From Paraburkholderia kururiensis (lineage in GTDB: Bacteria; Pseudomonadota; Gammaproteobacteria; Burkholderiales; Burkholderiaceae): a stretch of 64,000 nt of DNA. The stretch lies in the NCBI RefSeq assembly GCF_034424375.1, contig NZ_CP139965.1, positions 1,302,001-1,366,000 of the forward strand. The letters run 5' to 3'. Below the pieces are notes generated by a model. The model was not told the origin of the DNA. It ran no database searches and worked only from the letters and a program-made list of their open reading frames with translations. Of this stretch, positions 1 to 7,726 are shown piece after piece. Within the stretch, counting starts at the first letter, position 1. Each line of letters starts with the position of its first letter. The position numbers and the translations under genes are program-made.

Positions 1-258
1 GCTCAGCACCGCAAGGCCGCCCTGGGCCCACACGTTTTCCCAGTACACGCATTGCATGAAGCCGTAGCCGAGGCGTAAGTTGCCCGTGTAGCCGATGATC
101 GCGCCCATGCCGTTGAGGATGGGCGCGCGCCCTTGCAGATGCTCCGCAAGGTTGCCGCATTCCTGCAGACACAGCACGTGGGCGCCCGTCTGCTGCACCA
201 CCTGATTGATGTACGGCGTGTTGACGCCGCCCTGCATGTTCCATGTCGCCACAATCAT
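1..258 (-). CDS. CdtB/DNase I-like endonuclease-exonuclease-phosphatase family protein (3' part cut by window)
   Basis: The minus-strand frame is open from ATG at 258 to the window edge (86 codons, no stop). The protein begins MIVATWNMQGGVNTPYINQV, the typical first strand of the EEP fold (ATWNxQG, with the metal-site Asn), followed by VLCLQECG, where the Glu is the catalytic metal ligand, and later WAQGGLAVLS. The spacing resembles CdtB, the DNase subunit of cytolethal distending toxin, more than exonuclease III. A purine-rich ribosome site (AAAGGAGAG) sits about 6 nt before the ATG. No signal peptide is seen. The catalytic His/Asp half lies outside the window, so activity and true relation to CdtB cannot be judged; an ordinary EEP phosphatase or nuclease is the alternative. 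Confidence 0.7.
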   Translation of the reverse strand, partial: MIVATWNMQGGVNTPYINQVVQQTGAHVLCLQECGNLAEHLQGRAPILNGMGAIIGYTGNLRLGYGFMQCVYWENVWAQGGLAVLS

Positions 259-405
259 GTCGTCTCTCCTTTGGACAGCGGTTCAATGCACGCCACCGTG
301 CGAAGCCGGTCGGCAATGCGTATGAACGTGCGAGGCGCGTGCTTGTGAATGCGCCGCTGCGTGCGGCGCGAACGAACTGCGCGGGCAGGAGAGAGCCGGG
401 CGATG

Positions 406-459
406 CAAAAACGCGACCCCGGCAGGCCGCGGCGATGGCCGCGCGCTGCCGGGGTCGCG
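406..459 (-). terminator. Intrinsic terminator after the DUF1328 gene
   Basis: A perfect 14-bp inverted repeat (412-425 with 446-459) encloses a 20-nt loop that itself contains a small GC hairpin. On the minus strand the stem is followed directly by five T residues (plus-strand A407-A411). It lies about 27 bp downstream of the DUF1328 stop codon. Confidence 0.8.
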
Positions 460-485
460 CAAGGGAAGTCAAACGTGAGCTATGC

Positions 486-647
486 CTAACGCCTGACGAG
501 GCCCATGATCAACGTCACAATGAAGATGACCAGGAAAATGAAGAACAGCAGTTTGGCAATACTTGCCGCTCCCGCTGCAATTCCGCCGAAGCCGAACGCG
601 GCGGCAATGATGGCAATGATGAAAAAGACCAGAGCGTAGTAGAGCAT
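486..647 (-). CDS. DUF1328 (YtjA-type) small membrane protein
   Basis: A 53-residue protein starting MLYYALVFFIIAII and ending LVRR. It is almost wholly hydrophobic, with two membrane segments (about residues 4-22 and 30-50) joined by a Gly/Ala-rich turn (FGFGGIAAGAASIAK), which is the DUF1328 signature. The start at 647 is fixed by a perfect Shine-Dalgarno sequence AAGGAGGT a few bases upstream. Such peptides are common in proteobacteria, sit in the inner membrane and have no assigned biochemical role; some are stress induced. It appears monocistronic, with a strong terminator immediately downstream. Confidence 0.88.
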   Translation of the reverse strand: MLYYALVFFIIAIIAAAFGFGGIAAGAASIAKLLFFIFLVIFIVTLIMGLVRR

Positions 648-1137
648 GAGTGACCTCCTTATGGTTTCCTCTTCCGCGGCCGGTGCACGGACGGTTCCGA
701 GATGGAGCAAGCGCTGTGCCGCAGGCGCCCCACGGCGGAAATGCCCCAGTAGTCCGTAATAAATGCCGAATGGCGAAATGACGGGGAAATATTCGCTTTT
801 TCGGGCCTTATGAAGCGAGGAGATAGCGGGCATAATGCCAATGGTGCACTGCGATTAATGAGGGTCGTAATCGCGATGTCCCTTTGCTGAAACCCAGGCG
901 GCCCGCACGAGGGCCGAGATTCGATCTGCGCGGCGGTTCACGCATCCTCCTGCATGAACGGCCTGCCGTACCGGCGCGTCCTACTCGTCAGGCACGTCAG
1001 ACGCGCGCAGTGCACACGTCGTGGACACATCGGGGGCGAGTAAAAATGCCCTTGCGCGTGCCACACTTCCGCTCGTCTCTTCTCCTCCCGGGTTCGGCGC
1101 TCATGTTCGACATGCGGCCCCTATCTGGAATCGATTG
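648..1137. other. Intergenic region without recognised gene
   Basis: This separates the DUF1328 gene from the FtsH-like gene on the opposite strand. Reading frames here are short and unlike any known family. The stretch at about 750-880 is less GC-rich than its surroundings and probably contains the divergent promoters, but no specific promoter can be assigned with confidence. Confidence 0.4.
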
Positions 1138-3054
1138 ATGAAACCCGCACGCAATTCGCTGTGGTCCCGCATTGGCCGGAACGTCATGCTGGCCGTCGCC
1201 GCAACGGCAATCGTCGCCACCGGCGCGTTCGCATACTGGCGGCACGAGCATCATGGCGCGACCACGCAGGCCGCGCTGACCGGCATCGCCAGTCAGATGC
1301 GCAGCGACGCATCGGCATGGACACACCGCGAGAAAGATGCCTCGGCCATGCTGACCGACATTCGCGAACAGCACGTGGACGCCATCGGCGTGGCGCGTAA
1401 CGCCATTCTGGTTTCCACCACGACGGGCGAGCGGTATTTCGTTGTGGACCACAACGGCGCGTTTTCGAACGCGCTGCTGCTGGGTGAAGTGAAGGATGGC
1501 ACGCACGCGCCGTATCAACTCGTGTGGCTGCCGGACGCCGACGTTCGCACCGGCGCCGCGCGCTGGACCAGCGTGTTCGACCGCACGCGCGACCTGTTGA
1601 GTCTCTTCCTGCCGCTCGTGATAATCGGCGGGCTCGCGTGGTTCATGCGCCGCGAAATGCGCGGCGGCGCGCAACTGCTCGAACGTTCGCCCGCGCTGCG
1701 CTTCAACGACGTGATCGGCGCAGGCGAAGCCAAGGCGGCGCTCGCCGACGTGCAGGCCTATCTCGCGGCGCCCTCGCAGTTCACGAGCATGGGCGTGCGC
1801 GCACCGTGCGGCGTGTTGATGACGGGCGGCCCCGGCGTGGGCAAGACGCGTCTCGCGCAGGCGCTCGCAGGCGAATGCGGCGCGAACTTCATCTCGATCA
1901 CGGGCAGCTATTTCAGCGCGAAATACTACGGCGTGGGCATCCAGAAGGTTCGGCATCTGTTCGAGCTGGCACGCAAGAACGCGCCCACGGTCATCTTCAT
2001 CGACGAAGCCGACGGCCTCGGCAAGCGCACCGATGCGGGCGGCGGGTCGGTGGAAGCAGAGAGCAATCGCATCATCAATCAACTGCTTGCGGAGATGGAC
2101 GGCTTCGCCTCCAACGAAGGCGTGATCGTGGTGGCCGCGACCAACCATCCCGACAATCTCGACGAAGCGCTGCGCCGCCCGGGCCGTTTCGATCGCACGG
2201 TGAACGTGCGCTTGCCCGACCTCGAAGACCGCGCGCAGATTCTGCGCTTTTACGCGACGAAGCTGAAAACGAAGCTCGACCGCATCGACTTCTATCAACT
2301 CGCGCGGCTCACCACGGGGCTGTCGCCCGCTACGCTTTCGATGATCGTGAACCAGGCCGGGCTGCTCGCACGCAAGGCCGGCGACCACGAAGTGATGTCC
2401 GCGCATTTCATCGAGGCCATCAAGATCGCGCGCATTGGCGACGTGAACGGCTCGGAGCGCGCGCTTTCCGAAGAGGAGCGCATGCGCATCGCCGTGCACG
2501 AAGCAGGGCATGGGCTCGTGGCCGCGCTGCTCGGCACCGGCGTGCTCGAAGAAGTGACGATCCTGCCGCGCGGCGGCGCGCTCGGCGTGGCGCTCATCAC
2601 GAAAACGCAGGACAAGCACCTGTACCGCGAAACGGAGATGCGCAACGAGATCCAGGTGCTGCTGGGCGGCCGTAACGCCGAGCTGCTGGTGTTCGGCGAG
2701 GCATCGAGCGGCGCGGCGCAGGACTTGCAGGAGGCCTCGCGCATCGGGCTCGACATGGTGTCGAAGTTCGGCTTCAACGCGGACGGCAACCTGTTCAGCC
2801 TCGCGGCGCTCCCGCAGCAGGTGGCGGGCTTGCAGCTCAAAGAGGCCATCGGTCACGCGAATCAGCTGCTCGCCGAATTGAACGATGCCTGCCATGCGTT
2901 GCTGCACGCCAATGAACCGGTGTTGCGCGAGATTGCCGACCGGCTGCTCGAAGTGGAGACGGTGCCGGGCGAGACGGTGTACCGGCTCATTCAGGAACAT
3001 GCCGCCACGGGCAACGGCGCCGTGCGGCTCGCTCAGGAAGCCGCTGCGGCATAA
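1138..3054 (+). CDS. FtsH-like membrane AAA+ zinc metalloprotease (paralogue)
   Basis: 638 residues, the usual FtsH length. A membrane segment at about 16-33 and another at about 153-170 (LLSLFLPLVIIGGLAWFM) flank a periplasmic domain. The AAA module has Walker A GGPGVGKT (230-237), Walker B VIFIDEAD (285-292) and an Arg-finger region (RRPGRFDR). The protease domain has the zinc motif HEAGH (454-458) and the third ligand Asp529 in SSGAAQDL. Family knowledge: FtsH hexamers degrade membrane and short-lived cytoplasmic proteins. It stands alone, not next to rlmE/folP as housekeeping ftsH usually does, and the sequence diverges, so it is probably a second specialised copy. The frame extends in phase to 1021, but MKPARNSLW followed by the first helix makes 1138 the likelier start; no clear ribosome site supports either. 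Confidence 0.87.
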   Translation: MKPARNSLWSRIGRNVMLAVAATAIVATGAFAYWRHEHHGATTQAALTGIASQMRSDASAWTHREKDASAMLTDIREQHVDAIGVARNAILVSTTTGERYFVVDHNGAFSNALLLGEVKDGTHAPYQLVWLPDADVRTGAARWTSVFDRTRDLLSLFLPLVIIGGLAWFMRREMRGGAQLLERSPALRFNDVIGAGEAKAALADVQAYLAAPSQFTSMGVRAPCGVLMTGGPGVGKTRLAQALAGECGANFISITGSYFSAKYYGVGIQKVRHLFELARKNAPTVIFIDEADGLGKRTDAGGGSVEAESNRIINQLLAEMDGFASNEGVIVVAATNHPDNLDEALRRPGRFDRTVNVRLPDLEDRAQILRFYATKLKTKLDRIDFYQLARLTTGLSPATLSMIVNQAGLLARKAGDHEVMSAHFIEAIKIARIGDVNGSERALSEEERMRIAVHEAGHGLVAALLGTGVLEEVTILPRGGALGVALITKTQDKHLYRETEMRNEIQVLLGGRNAELLVFGEASSGAAQDLQEASRIGLDMVSKFGFNADGNLFSLAALPQQVAGLQLKEAIGHANQLLAELNDACHALLHANEPVLREIADRLLEVETVPGETVYRLIQEHAATGNGAVRLAQEAAAA

Positions 3055-3088
3055 GAAGCGGCGCTGCCACAGCGCCTGCGAACAACGA

Positions 3089-3114
3089 TTAAGCCGCATC
3101 CAAGGACTTTTAAG
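3089..3114 (+). promoter_or_regulatory. TTMAG direct-repeat element (site B) upstream of the BON gene
   Basis: TTAAG at 3089, CCAAG at 3100 and TTAAG at 3110 have start-to-start spacings of 11 and 10 bp, and the site includes AAGGACTTTTAAG. It lies 60 bp before the BON-domain start codon. The same helically phased pentamers recur near 14.05, 14.13, 15.35, 20.66, 20.80, 31.40 and 50.44 kb. A PhoB/OmpR-type binding site is inferred. Confidence 0.5.
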
Positions 3115-3173
3115 CCTCGGTGAACTACCGTTCGACTTGCCGTTCAACGACTGTTCACTCGAGGAGAAGCGCA

Positions 3174-3542
3174 ATGAAGAAGTTCTGGATGACGCTTGCC
3201 GCAGCTGCGGTGGCCACGACGGGCATCGCTGCCCACGCCGATGAAACGGGCTACGCGCCGCCTGTGGAGAACCACGCCGCGCATCCGTCCAGCGCCGCCG
3301 TGGCGCGCAAGGCGATGCGCAAGGCCGACCGCAAGCTCTCGAGTGCCGTGCGCAAGGCGATCGTGAAGGGCGGAAACGTCGATACGGCGCACCTCACGGT
3401 GCTCGCGCGCGACGGCAAGGTCACGCTCACGGGCACGGTGCCCGAAGAAGGGCAGATCGCGCTTGCGACGCAGCGCGCGCAAGGCGTCAGCGGCGTGACC
3501 GACGTAACGAGCCGGCTTACCGTGGGCTCGCCTGGTCATTGA
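3174..3542 (+). CDS. BON-domain periplasmic protein
   Basis: 122 residues starting MKKFWMTLAAAAVATTGIAA, a typical Sec signal peptide with cleavage near AHA-DE (about residue 22). The mature part has a short linker and one BON domain (about 55-120). Its pattern is an alternating helix followed by LTVLARDGKVTLTGTVPEE, then a second helix and GVTDVTSRLTV. BON domains bind phospholipid or support envelope stability under osmotic stress (as in OsmY). A GAGGAGAAG ribosome site fixes the start at 3174 rather than the in-frame 3120. It is monocistronic and preceded by a phased direct-repeat element, so it may share regulation with the other genes that carry this element. Confidence 0.85.
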   Translation: MKKFWMTLAAAAVATTGIAAHADETGYAPPVENHAAHPSSAAVARKAMRKADRKLSSAVRKAIVKGGNVDTAHLTVLARDGKVTLTGTVPEEGQIALATQRAQGVSGVTDVTSRLTVGSPGH

Positions 3543-3550
3543 GGCCGGCT

Positions 3551-3588
3551 GGCTTGCAGGACCCAAGCGAATCTGGAACCTGCAAGCC
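3551..3588. repeat. Inverted repeat downstream of the BON gene
   Basis: Ten perfectly paired bases (3551-3560 with 3579-3588) with an 18-nt loop begin 8 bp after the BON stop codon. There is no T-run, so it may end transcription by another route or protect the 3' end of the message. Confidence 0.5.
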
Positions 3589-3631
3589 GGCGCAGCGCCT
3601 CGCGCCTGAAGTGCAGCAGACGGCGAGCCCG

Positions 3632-3663
3632 AAAAGCGTGGAACGGCGTACGCACCGTTCCGC
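3632..3663 (-). terminator. Probable terminator of the hydrolase-catalase unit
   Basis: The stem 3638-3646/3655-3663 (9 pairs, one G-T) has an 8-nt loop. On the minus strand it is followed by GCTTTTC. It is located 18 bp past the catalase stop codon. The T-run is short, so the call is tentative. Confidence 0.5.
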
Positions 3664-3680
3664 ACCGCCGTTCAGGTCTC

Positions 3681-5144
3681 TTACGCCTTCCTTTCTTCTG
3701 CTCTTGCGGCCATCGCCGCGATCACGCCTTCGGCATACGCCGCATCGGCCTGGCGGAAATGCTCGATCTGGCGGTCCACGATCTCCTTCGGCACACCGTC
3801 GATGGCTGCGGCGATGTTCGCGAACAGGCGCTCACGCTGGCCCGCATCGAACAGACGGAACAGCGCGCCCGGCTGGCTGTAGTAATCGCCGTCCTCGCGA
3901 TGGTCGTAGCGGTCCACGGTGCCTGCGGCGAGCGGCGGCTCTTCCGCGTTGCGGTCCTGCGTGAAGTCGCCGAAGCGGTTCGGCTCGTAGTTCACGGTGC
4001 CGCCCAGGTTGCCGTCGGTACGCATTGCGCCGTCGCGGTGGAACGCGTGGTGGAACGGACACTTCGGCGCATTCACCGGAATCTGGTGATGGTTCACGCC
4101 CAGCCGGTAGCGCTGCGTGTCGCCGTACGAGAACAGCCGGCCCTGCAACAGCCGGTCCGGCGAGAAGCCGATGCCCGGCACCACGTTGGCCGGCGTGAAC
4201 GCGGCCTGCTCCACGTCCGCGAAATAGTTCTGCGCGTTGCGGTTCAGTTCGATCACGCCCACGTCGATCAGCGGGTAGTCCTTGTGCGGCCACACCTTCG
4301 TGATGTCGAACGGGTTGTACGGCACCTTCGCTGCGTCGGCCTCAGGCATCACCTGGATGCGGAACGCCCAGCGCGGGAAGTTGCCCTGGTCGATGTTCTC
4401 GACAAGGTCGCGCTGCGCGCTTTCGCGGTCCGCAGCGATGACCTGCGCGGCTTCCTCGTTGGTGTAGTTCTCGATGCCGTTGAGCGACTTGAAGTGGAAC
4501 TTCACCCAGAAGCGCTCGTTACTGGCGTTGATGAACGAGTACGTGTGCGAGCCGAAGCCGTGCATCTGGCGGTAGTTCTTCGGAATGCCGCGGTCGCTCA
4601 TGAGAATGGTGACCTGATGCAGCGACTCGGGATGACGCGACCAGAAGTCCCACGCCGCGACGTTGTTGCGCAGGTTCGTGTACGGGTCGCGCTTCTGCGT
4701 GTGGATGAAGTCGGGAAACTTGAGCGGGTCGCGGATGAAGAACACGGGCGTGTTGTTGCCCACCACGTCCCAGTTGCCCTCGTCGGTATAGAACTTGATG
4801 GAGAAGCCGCGCACGTCGCGCTCGGCGTCGGCGGCGCCGCGCTCGCCGGCTACCGTCGAGAAGCGCATGAAGAGCGGCGTTTCCTTGCCGGGCTGCGCGA
4901 AGACTTTGGCCCTGGTGTACTGCGTGATGTCGTGCGTCACCTTCAAGGTGCCGAATGCGCCGGAGCCCTTGGCGTGCACGCGTCGTTCGGGGATGACCTC
5001 GCGGTCGAAGTGGGCGAGCTTTTCGAGCAGCCACACGTCCTGGAGCATGACCGGGCCACGCGGACCGGCGGTCATCGAGTTCTGGTTGTCGGCAACGGGC
5101 GCGCCGGCGGCCGAGGTGAGATGGGTGAGGGTCTTGGAAGTCAT
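3681..5144 (-). CDS. katA: Monofunctional heme catalase, small-subunit clade 3 type
   Basis: 487 residues, the length of small-subunit catalases, which dismutate hydrogen peroxide to water and oxygen. The distal catalytic His57 is in IPERRVHAKGSGAFG, the distal Asn130 in VVGNNTPVFF, and the proximal heme-ligand Tyr340 in RLFSYGDTQRYRLG. No signal peptide is present, so it is probably cytoplasmic. The start MTSKTLTHLT at 5144 is the first Met before the conserved TAGPRGPVMLQD region; the open frame running further upstream is only a shadow of the hydrolase. It lies 80 bp downstream of an alpha/beta hydrolase on the same strand, and the two are probably co-transcribed. The symbol is by family resemblance. 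A second, manganese-type catalase is encoded at 48616-49500. Confidence 0.93.
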   Translation of the reverse strand: MTSKTLTHLTSAAGAPVADNQNSMTAGPRGPVMLQDVWLLEKLAHFDREVIPERRVHAKGSGAFGTLKVTHDITQYTRAKVFAQPGKETPLFMRFSTVAGERGAADAERDVRGFSIKFYTDEGNWDVVGNNTPVFFIRDPLKFPDFIHTQKRDPYTNLRNNVAAWDFWSRHPESLHQVTILMSDRGIPKNYRQMHGFGSHTYSFINASNERFWVKFHFKSLNGIENYTNEEAAQVIAADRESAQRDLVENIDQGNFPRWAFRIQVMPEADAAKVPYNPFDITKVWPHKDYPLIDVGVIELNRNAQNYFADVEQAAFTPANVVPGIGFSPDRLLQGRLFSYGDTQRYRLGVNHHQIPVNAPKCPFHHAFHRDGAMRTDGNLGGTVNYEPNRFGDFTQDRNAEEPPLAAGTVDRYDHREDGDYYSQPGALFRLFDAGQRERLFANIAAAIDGVPKEIVDRQIEHFRQADAAYAEGVIAAMAARAEERKA

Positions 5145-5224
5145 GGCCTTGGGTCGACGCGAGTTCGAAGAAACGGAGAGAAGCACGGGGCCCTGCGCCC
5201 CGTGCCGCTGATGCGCCGCGCGCG

Positions 5225-6046
5225 TTACGACTGCAGGAACGCGAGCAGGTCCGCGTTGACCTGATCCGCGTTCACCACGCACATGCCGTGCGATGCGCCC
5301 GCGTAGACCTTCAGCGTGGCGTTCTTCACGATCTTCGCGGAGAGGCGGCCGGCGTTGTCGATGGGCACGATCTGGTCGTCGTCGCCGTGCAGGATCAGCG
5401 TGGGCACGTCGATCTTCTTGAGGTCTTCCGTGTAGTCCACTTCCGAGAATTCGTGGATGCACTGGTACTGGCCATAAATGCTGCCCGCCATGCCCTGGAT
5501 CACGAACGCGTCGATGGCGCCCTGCGAGACCTTCGCTTCCGGCCGGTTGAAGCCGAAGAACGGCGTGGCCAGATCGCGATAGAACTGCGGGCGGTTTTCG
5601 GCCACGCCCTTGCGGATACCGTCGAACACGTCGAGCGGCAGACCGTTGGGGTTCGCCTCGGTCTTGATCATGATGGGCGGCACGGCGCCGATCAGCACCG
5701 CCTTCGCCACACGCTTCGTGCCATGACGGCCGATGTAGTGCGCGACTTCGCCACCGCCCGTGGAGTGACCCACGAGCGTCGCTTCGTGCAGGTCGAGCGC
5801 GTCGAGCAGCGCGGCGAGGTCGTCGGCGTAAGTGTCCATGTCGTTGCCCTGGAACGGCTGGTCCGAACGGCCGTGGCCGCGGCGGTCGTGCGCGATCACG
5901 CGAAAGCCGTGCTGCACGAGGAACAACATTTGGGTATCCCAGGCATCGGCATTGAGCGGCCAGCCGTGCGAGAACACGACCGGGCGACCGGTGCCCCAGT
6001 CCTTGTAAAAAATCTGCGTACCGTCTTTCGTGATGATGGTGCTCAT
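5225..6046 (-). CDS. Alpha/beta hydrolase, non-heme chloroperoxidase/perhydrolase type
   Basis: 273 residues, the exact usual size of cofactor-free haloperoxidases. The triad is Ser95 in the nucleophile elbow GHSTGGGE, an Asp in LHGDDDQIVP (about 224) and His253 in ASHGM; the oxyanion region is FSHGWPLNADAW. Such enzymes hydrolyse esters or use hydrogen peroxide and a carboxylic acid to make peracids. No signal peptide is visible. The start at 6046 has an AGGAGC ribosome site. It precedes a heme catalase on the same strand, which fits a role in peroxide metabolism, although esterase activity on an unknown substrate is equally possible. Confidence 0.88.
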   Translation of the reverse strand: MSTIITKDGTQIFYKDWGTGRPVVFSHGWPLNADAWDTQMLFLVQHGFRVIAHDRRGHGRSDQPFQGNDMDTYADDLAALLDALDLHEATLVGHSTGGGEVAHYIGRHGTKRVAKAVLIGAVPPIMIKTEANPNGLPLDVFDGIRKGVAENRPQFYRDLATPFFGFNRPEAKVSQGAIDAFVIQGMAGSIYGQYQCIHEFSEVDYTEDLKKIDVPTLILHGDDDQIVPIDNAGRLSAKIVKNATLKVYAGASHGMCVVNADQVNADLLAFLQS

Positions 6047-6193
6047 GTGCGTGCTCCTGTGAGCGATGACGGCCACGCGTTGCAGGAAGTGCTGCGGGCT
6101 GCCAAAGCGGTTGAAAAGAGGGTGATGCGGGACTGATGCGTACAACCGGCGCAACGGACGGGCGCTTGCCTGCGCGCCGGCCCACGCGCCGCA

Positions 6194-7726
6194 CTACGGT
6201 GCAGCGACTGCCGTGACGGTCGATACTCCGGAAACCGCGTTCCCGCTTTGCGCGGACCATCCCCCGCCCAGCGACTTGTAGAGCGCGACGAGCGCGAGCG
6301 CCGTGTCGCGGTCGGTCTGCGCGAGCTTGTCGTCGGCGGCGTAGAGCGAGCGTTCGGCGTCCAGCACAGGCAGGAAGTCCACCAGACCCTGGCGGTACAG
6401 GCGCGTGGCCACGGTCACGGCTTCGCGGTCGCTTGCCGTTTCTGCGGCAAGTCGATCGCGGCGCACGCGCGCCTGGCCATACGACACTAGCGCCGTTTCC
6501 ACGTCGCGCAGCGCGCCGAGCACGGTACGCTGGTAGGCGGCCGCGGCGGCGTCGGTGCGGGCCTCTTCGGCGTGCACCTGGAAACGCACGCGGCCTGCAT
6601 CGAAGATCAGCCAGCGAATGCTGGGCCCCACCGAGAGATACCGGCTGGGCGAGGTGAGGAACGTGGAGGCGTCCAGGCTCTCCAGCCCCGCTGCGCCCGT
6701 GAGGGAGAAGTGCGGATAGAGGTCGGCCTTCGCCACGCCGATGCGTGCGTTGGCCGCCGCGAGCCGGCGTTCCGCCGCGCGAATGTCGGGGCGCCGCTGG
6801 AGCAGATCGGAGGGCAAGCCCACCGGCACGTCGGCGACGGGCGCTGGAATGGCCTGGGGTGCATCGAGTTGCGCGAGCAGCGCTTCGGGTTGATGCCCCA
6901 CCAGCGCGCCGATCCGGTAGATCGAGCCGCGCGCGTTCGCTGTGAGCGACGGAATCTCGGCCTGCGTGTCCGCAACCAGCGCTTCGGCGCGCAGCATGTC
7001 GAGCCGCGACGCGAGCCCCGCATCGAACTGTGCGCGCGTGAGCACGAGCCCGTCCTGCTGGATGGCGAGATTGCGGCGCGCCACGTCGAGCCTGCGTTGC
7101 GCGCCGCGCAGCTCGATATAGTTGCGCGCGATTTCCGCAGCCAACGTGAGGCGCACGTCCTGGCTGCCCGCGACGGCGGCTTCATACGAGGCGTCTGCGG
7201 ACTCGACACTGCGCCGCGTGCCGCCGAACACGTCGAGTTCCCACGACGCGTCGAAGCCCGCTTGCCAGAGATTGCCGTTCTTGCCCGGCCCCATGCCGCC
7301 CGGCTGCACGCCGGTGGGCACGTTGGCGCTGCCGTGCGTGCGGCGGTAGAGTCCGCCCGCATCGATCTCGGGATAGTCGGCCGCGCCCGCGATGCCGCGC
7401 AACGCCCGCGCTTCGCGCACGCGGGCCTCGGCTTCGGCGAGATCGGGCGCGGACTGCAACGCTTCTTCGATCAACGCGTCAAGCGTCGTGTCGCCCAGGT
7501 TCTGCCACCACGCATCGAGCGACGCATTAGACGAAGCCGTATTCGATGAAACCTGATCGCGCTCCACGTACCCCGCCGGCAACGCCGTTTTGGGCGCCAC
7601 GTAATCGGGCCCGACGGTGCAGCCTGCGAGCACGCCGGTCCACGCGAACGCCGCCGCGCACGCGAGCCGCATGTACCACATGCGTGCGTGCCGCTGCGGC
7701 AGCACTAGCCCAGGAATTCGAGCCAT
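6194..7726 (-). CDS. RND/EmrAB-type efflux outer-membrane lipoprotein (NodT/OprM family)
   Basis: About 510 residues. It has a lipobox LAGC followed by TVGPDYVAPK, the hallmark N-terminus of NodT-family factors, and two outer-membrane-efflux repeats rich in long helices (LIEEALQSAPDLAEAEARVREA, first 20 residues quoted at most elsewhere; second repeat around RRPDIRAAERRLAAANARIG). It forms the trimeric channel-tunnel of a tripartite exporter. The chosen start (7726) overlaps the end of the upstream adaptor gene by 22 bp and has GGGAG at good distance. Methionines at 7681 or 7672 would give a more ordinary lipoprotein signal, so the start is uncertain. It is the third gene of the emrB-emrA-like operon. 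Confidence 0.9.
   Translation of the reverse strand: MARIPGLVLPQRHARMWYMRLACAAAFAWTGVLAGCTVGPDYVAPKTALPAGYVERDQVSSNTASSNASLDAWWQNLGDTTLDALIEEALQSAPDLAEAEARVREARALRGIAGAADYPEIDAGGLYRRTHGSANVPTGVQPGGMGPGKNGNLWQAGFDASWELDVFGGTRRSVESADASYEAAVAGSQDVRLTLAAEIARNYIELRGAQRRLDVARRNLAIQQDGLVLTRAQFDAGLASRLDMLRAEALVADTQAEIPSLTANARGSIYRIGALVGHQPEALLAQLDAPQAIPAPVADVPVGLPSDLLQRRPDIRAAERRLAAANARIGVAKADLYPHFSLTGAAGLESLDASTFLTSPSRYLSVGPSIRWLIFDAGRVRFQVHAEEARTDAAAAAYQRTVLGALRDVETALVSYGQARVRRDRLAAETASDREAVTVATRLYRQGLVDFLPVLDAERSLYAADDKLAQTDRDTALALVALYKSLGGGWSAQSGNAVSGVSTVTAVAAP

Noticed and set aside
1021..1137. In-phase N-terminal extension of the FtsH-like protein
   Set aside because: It would place 39 polar residues before the first membrane helix, which FtsH proteins lack; no ribosome site supports it, though it cannot be fully excluded.
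997..3174. 725-codon minus-strand frame opposite the FtsH-like gene
   Set aside because: No domain or ribosome site; the plus strand carries all FtsH motifs.
5145..6260. Long N-terminal extension of the catalase frame through the hydrolase gene
   Set aside because: Residues upstream of MTSKTLTH are Arg/His-rich shadow of the alpha/beta hydrolase; catalase length is complete from 5144.
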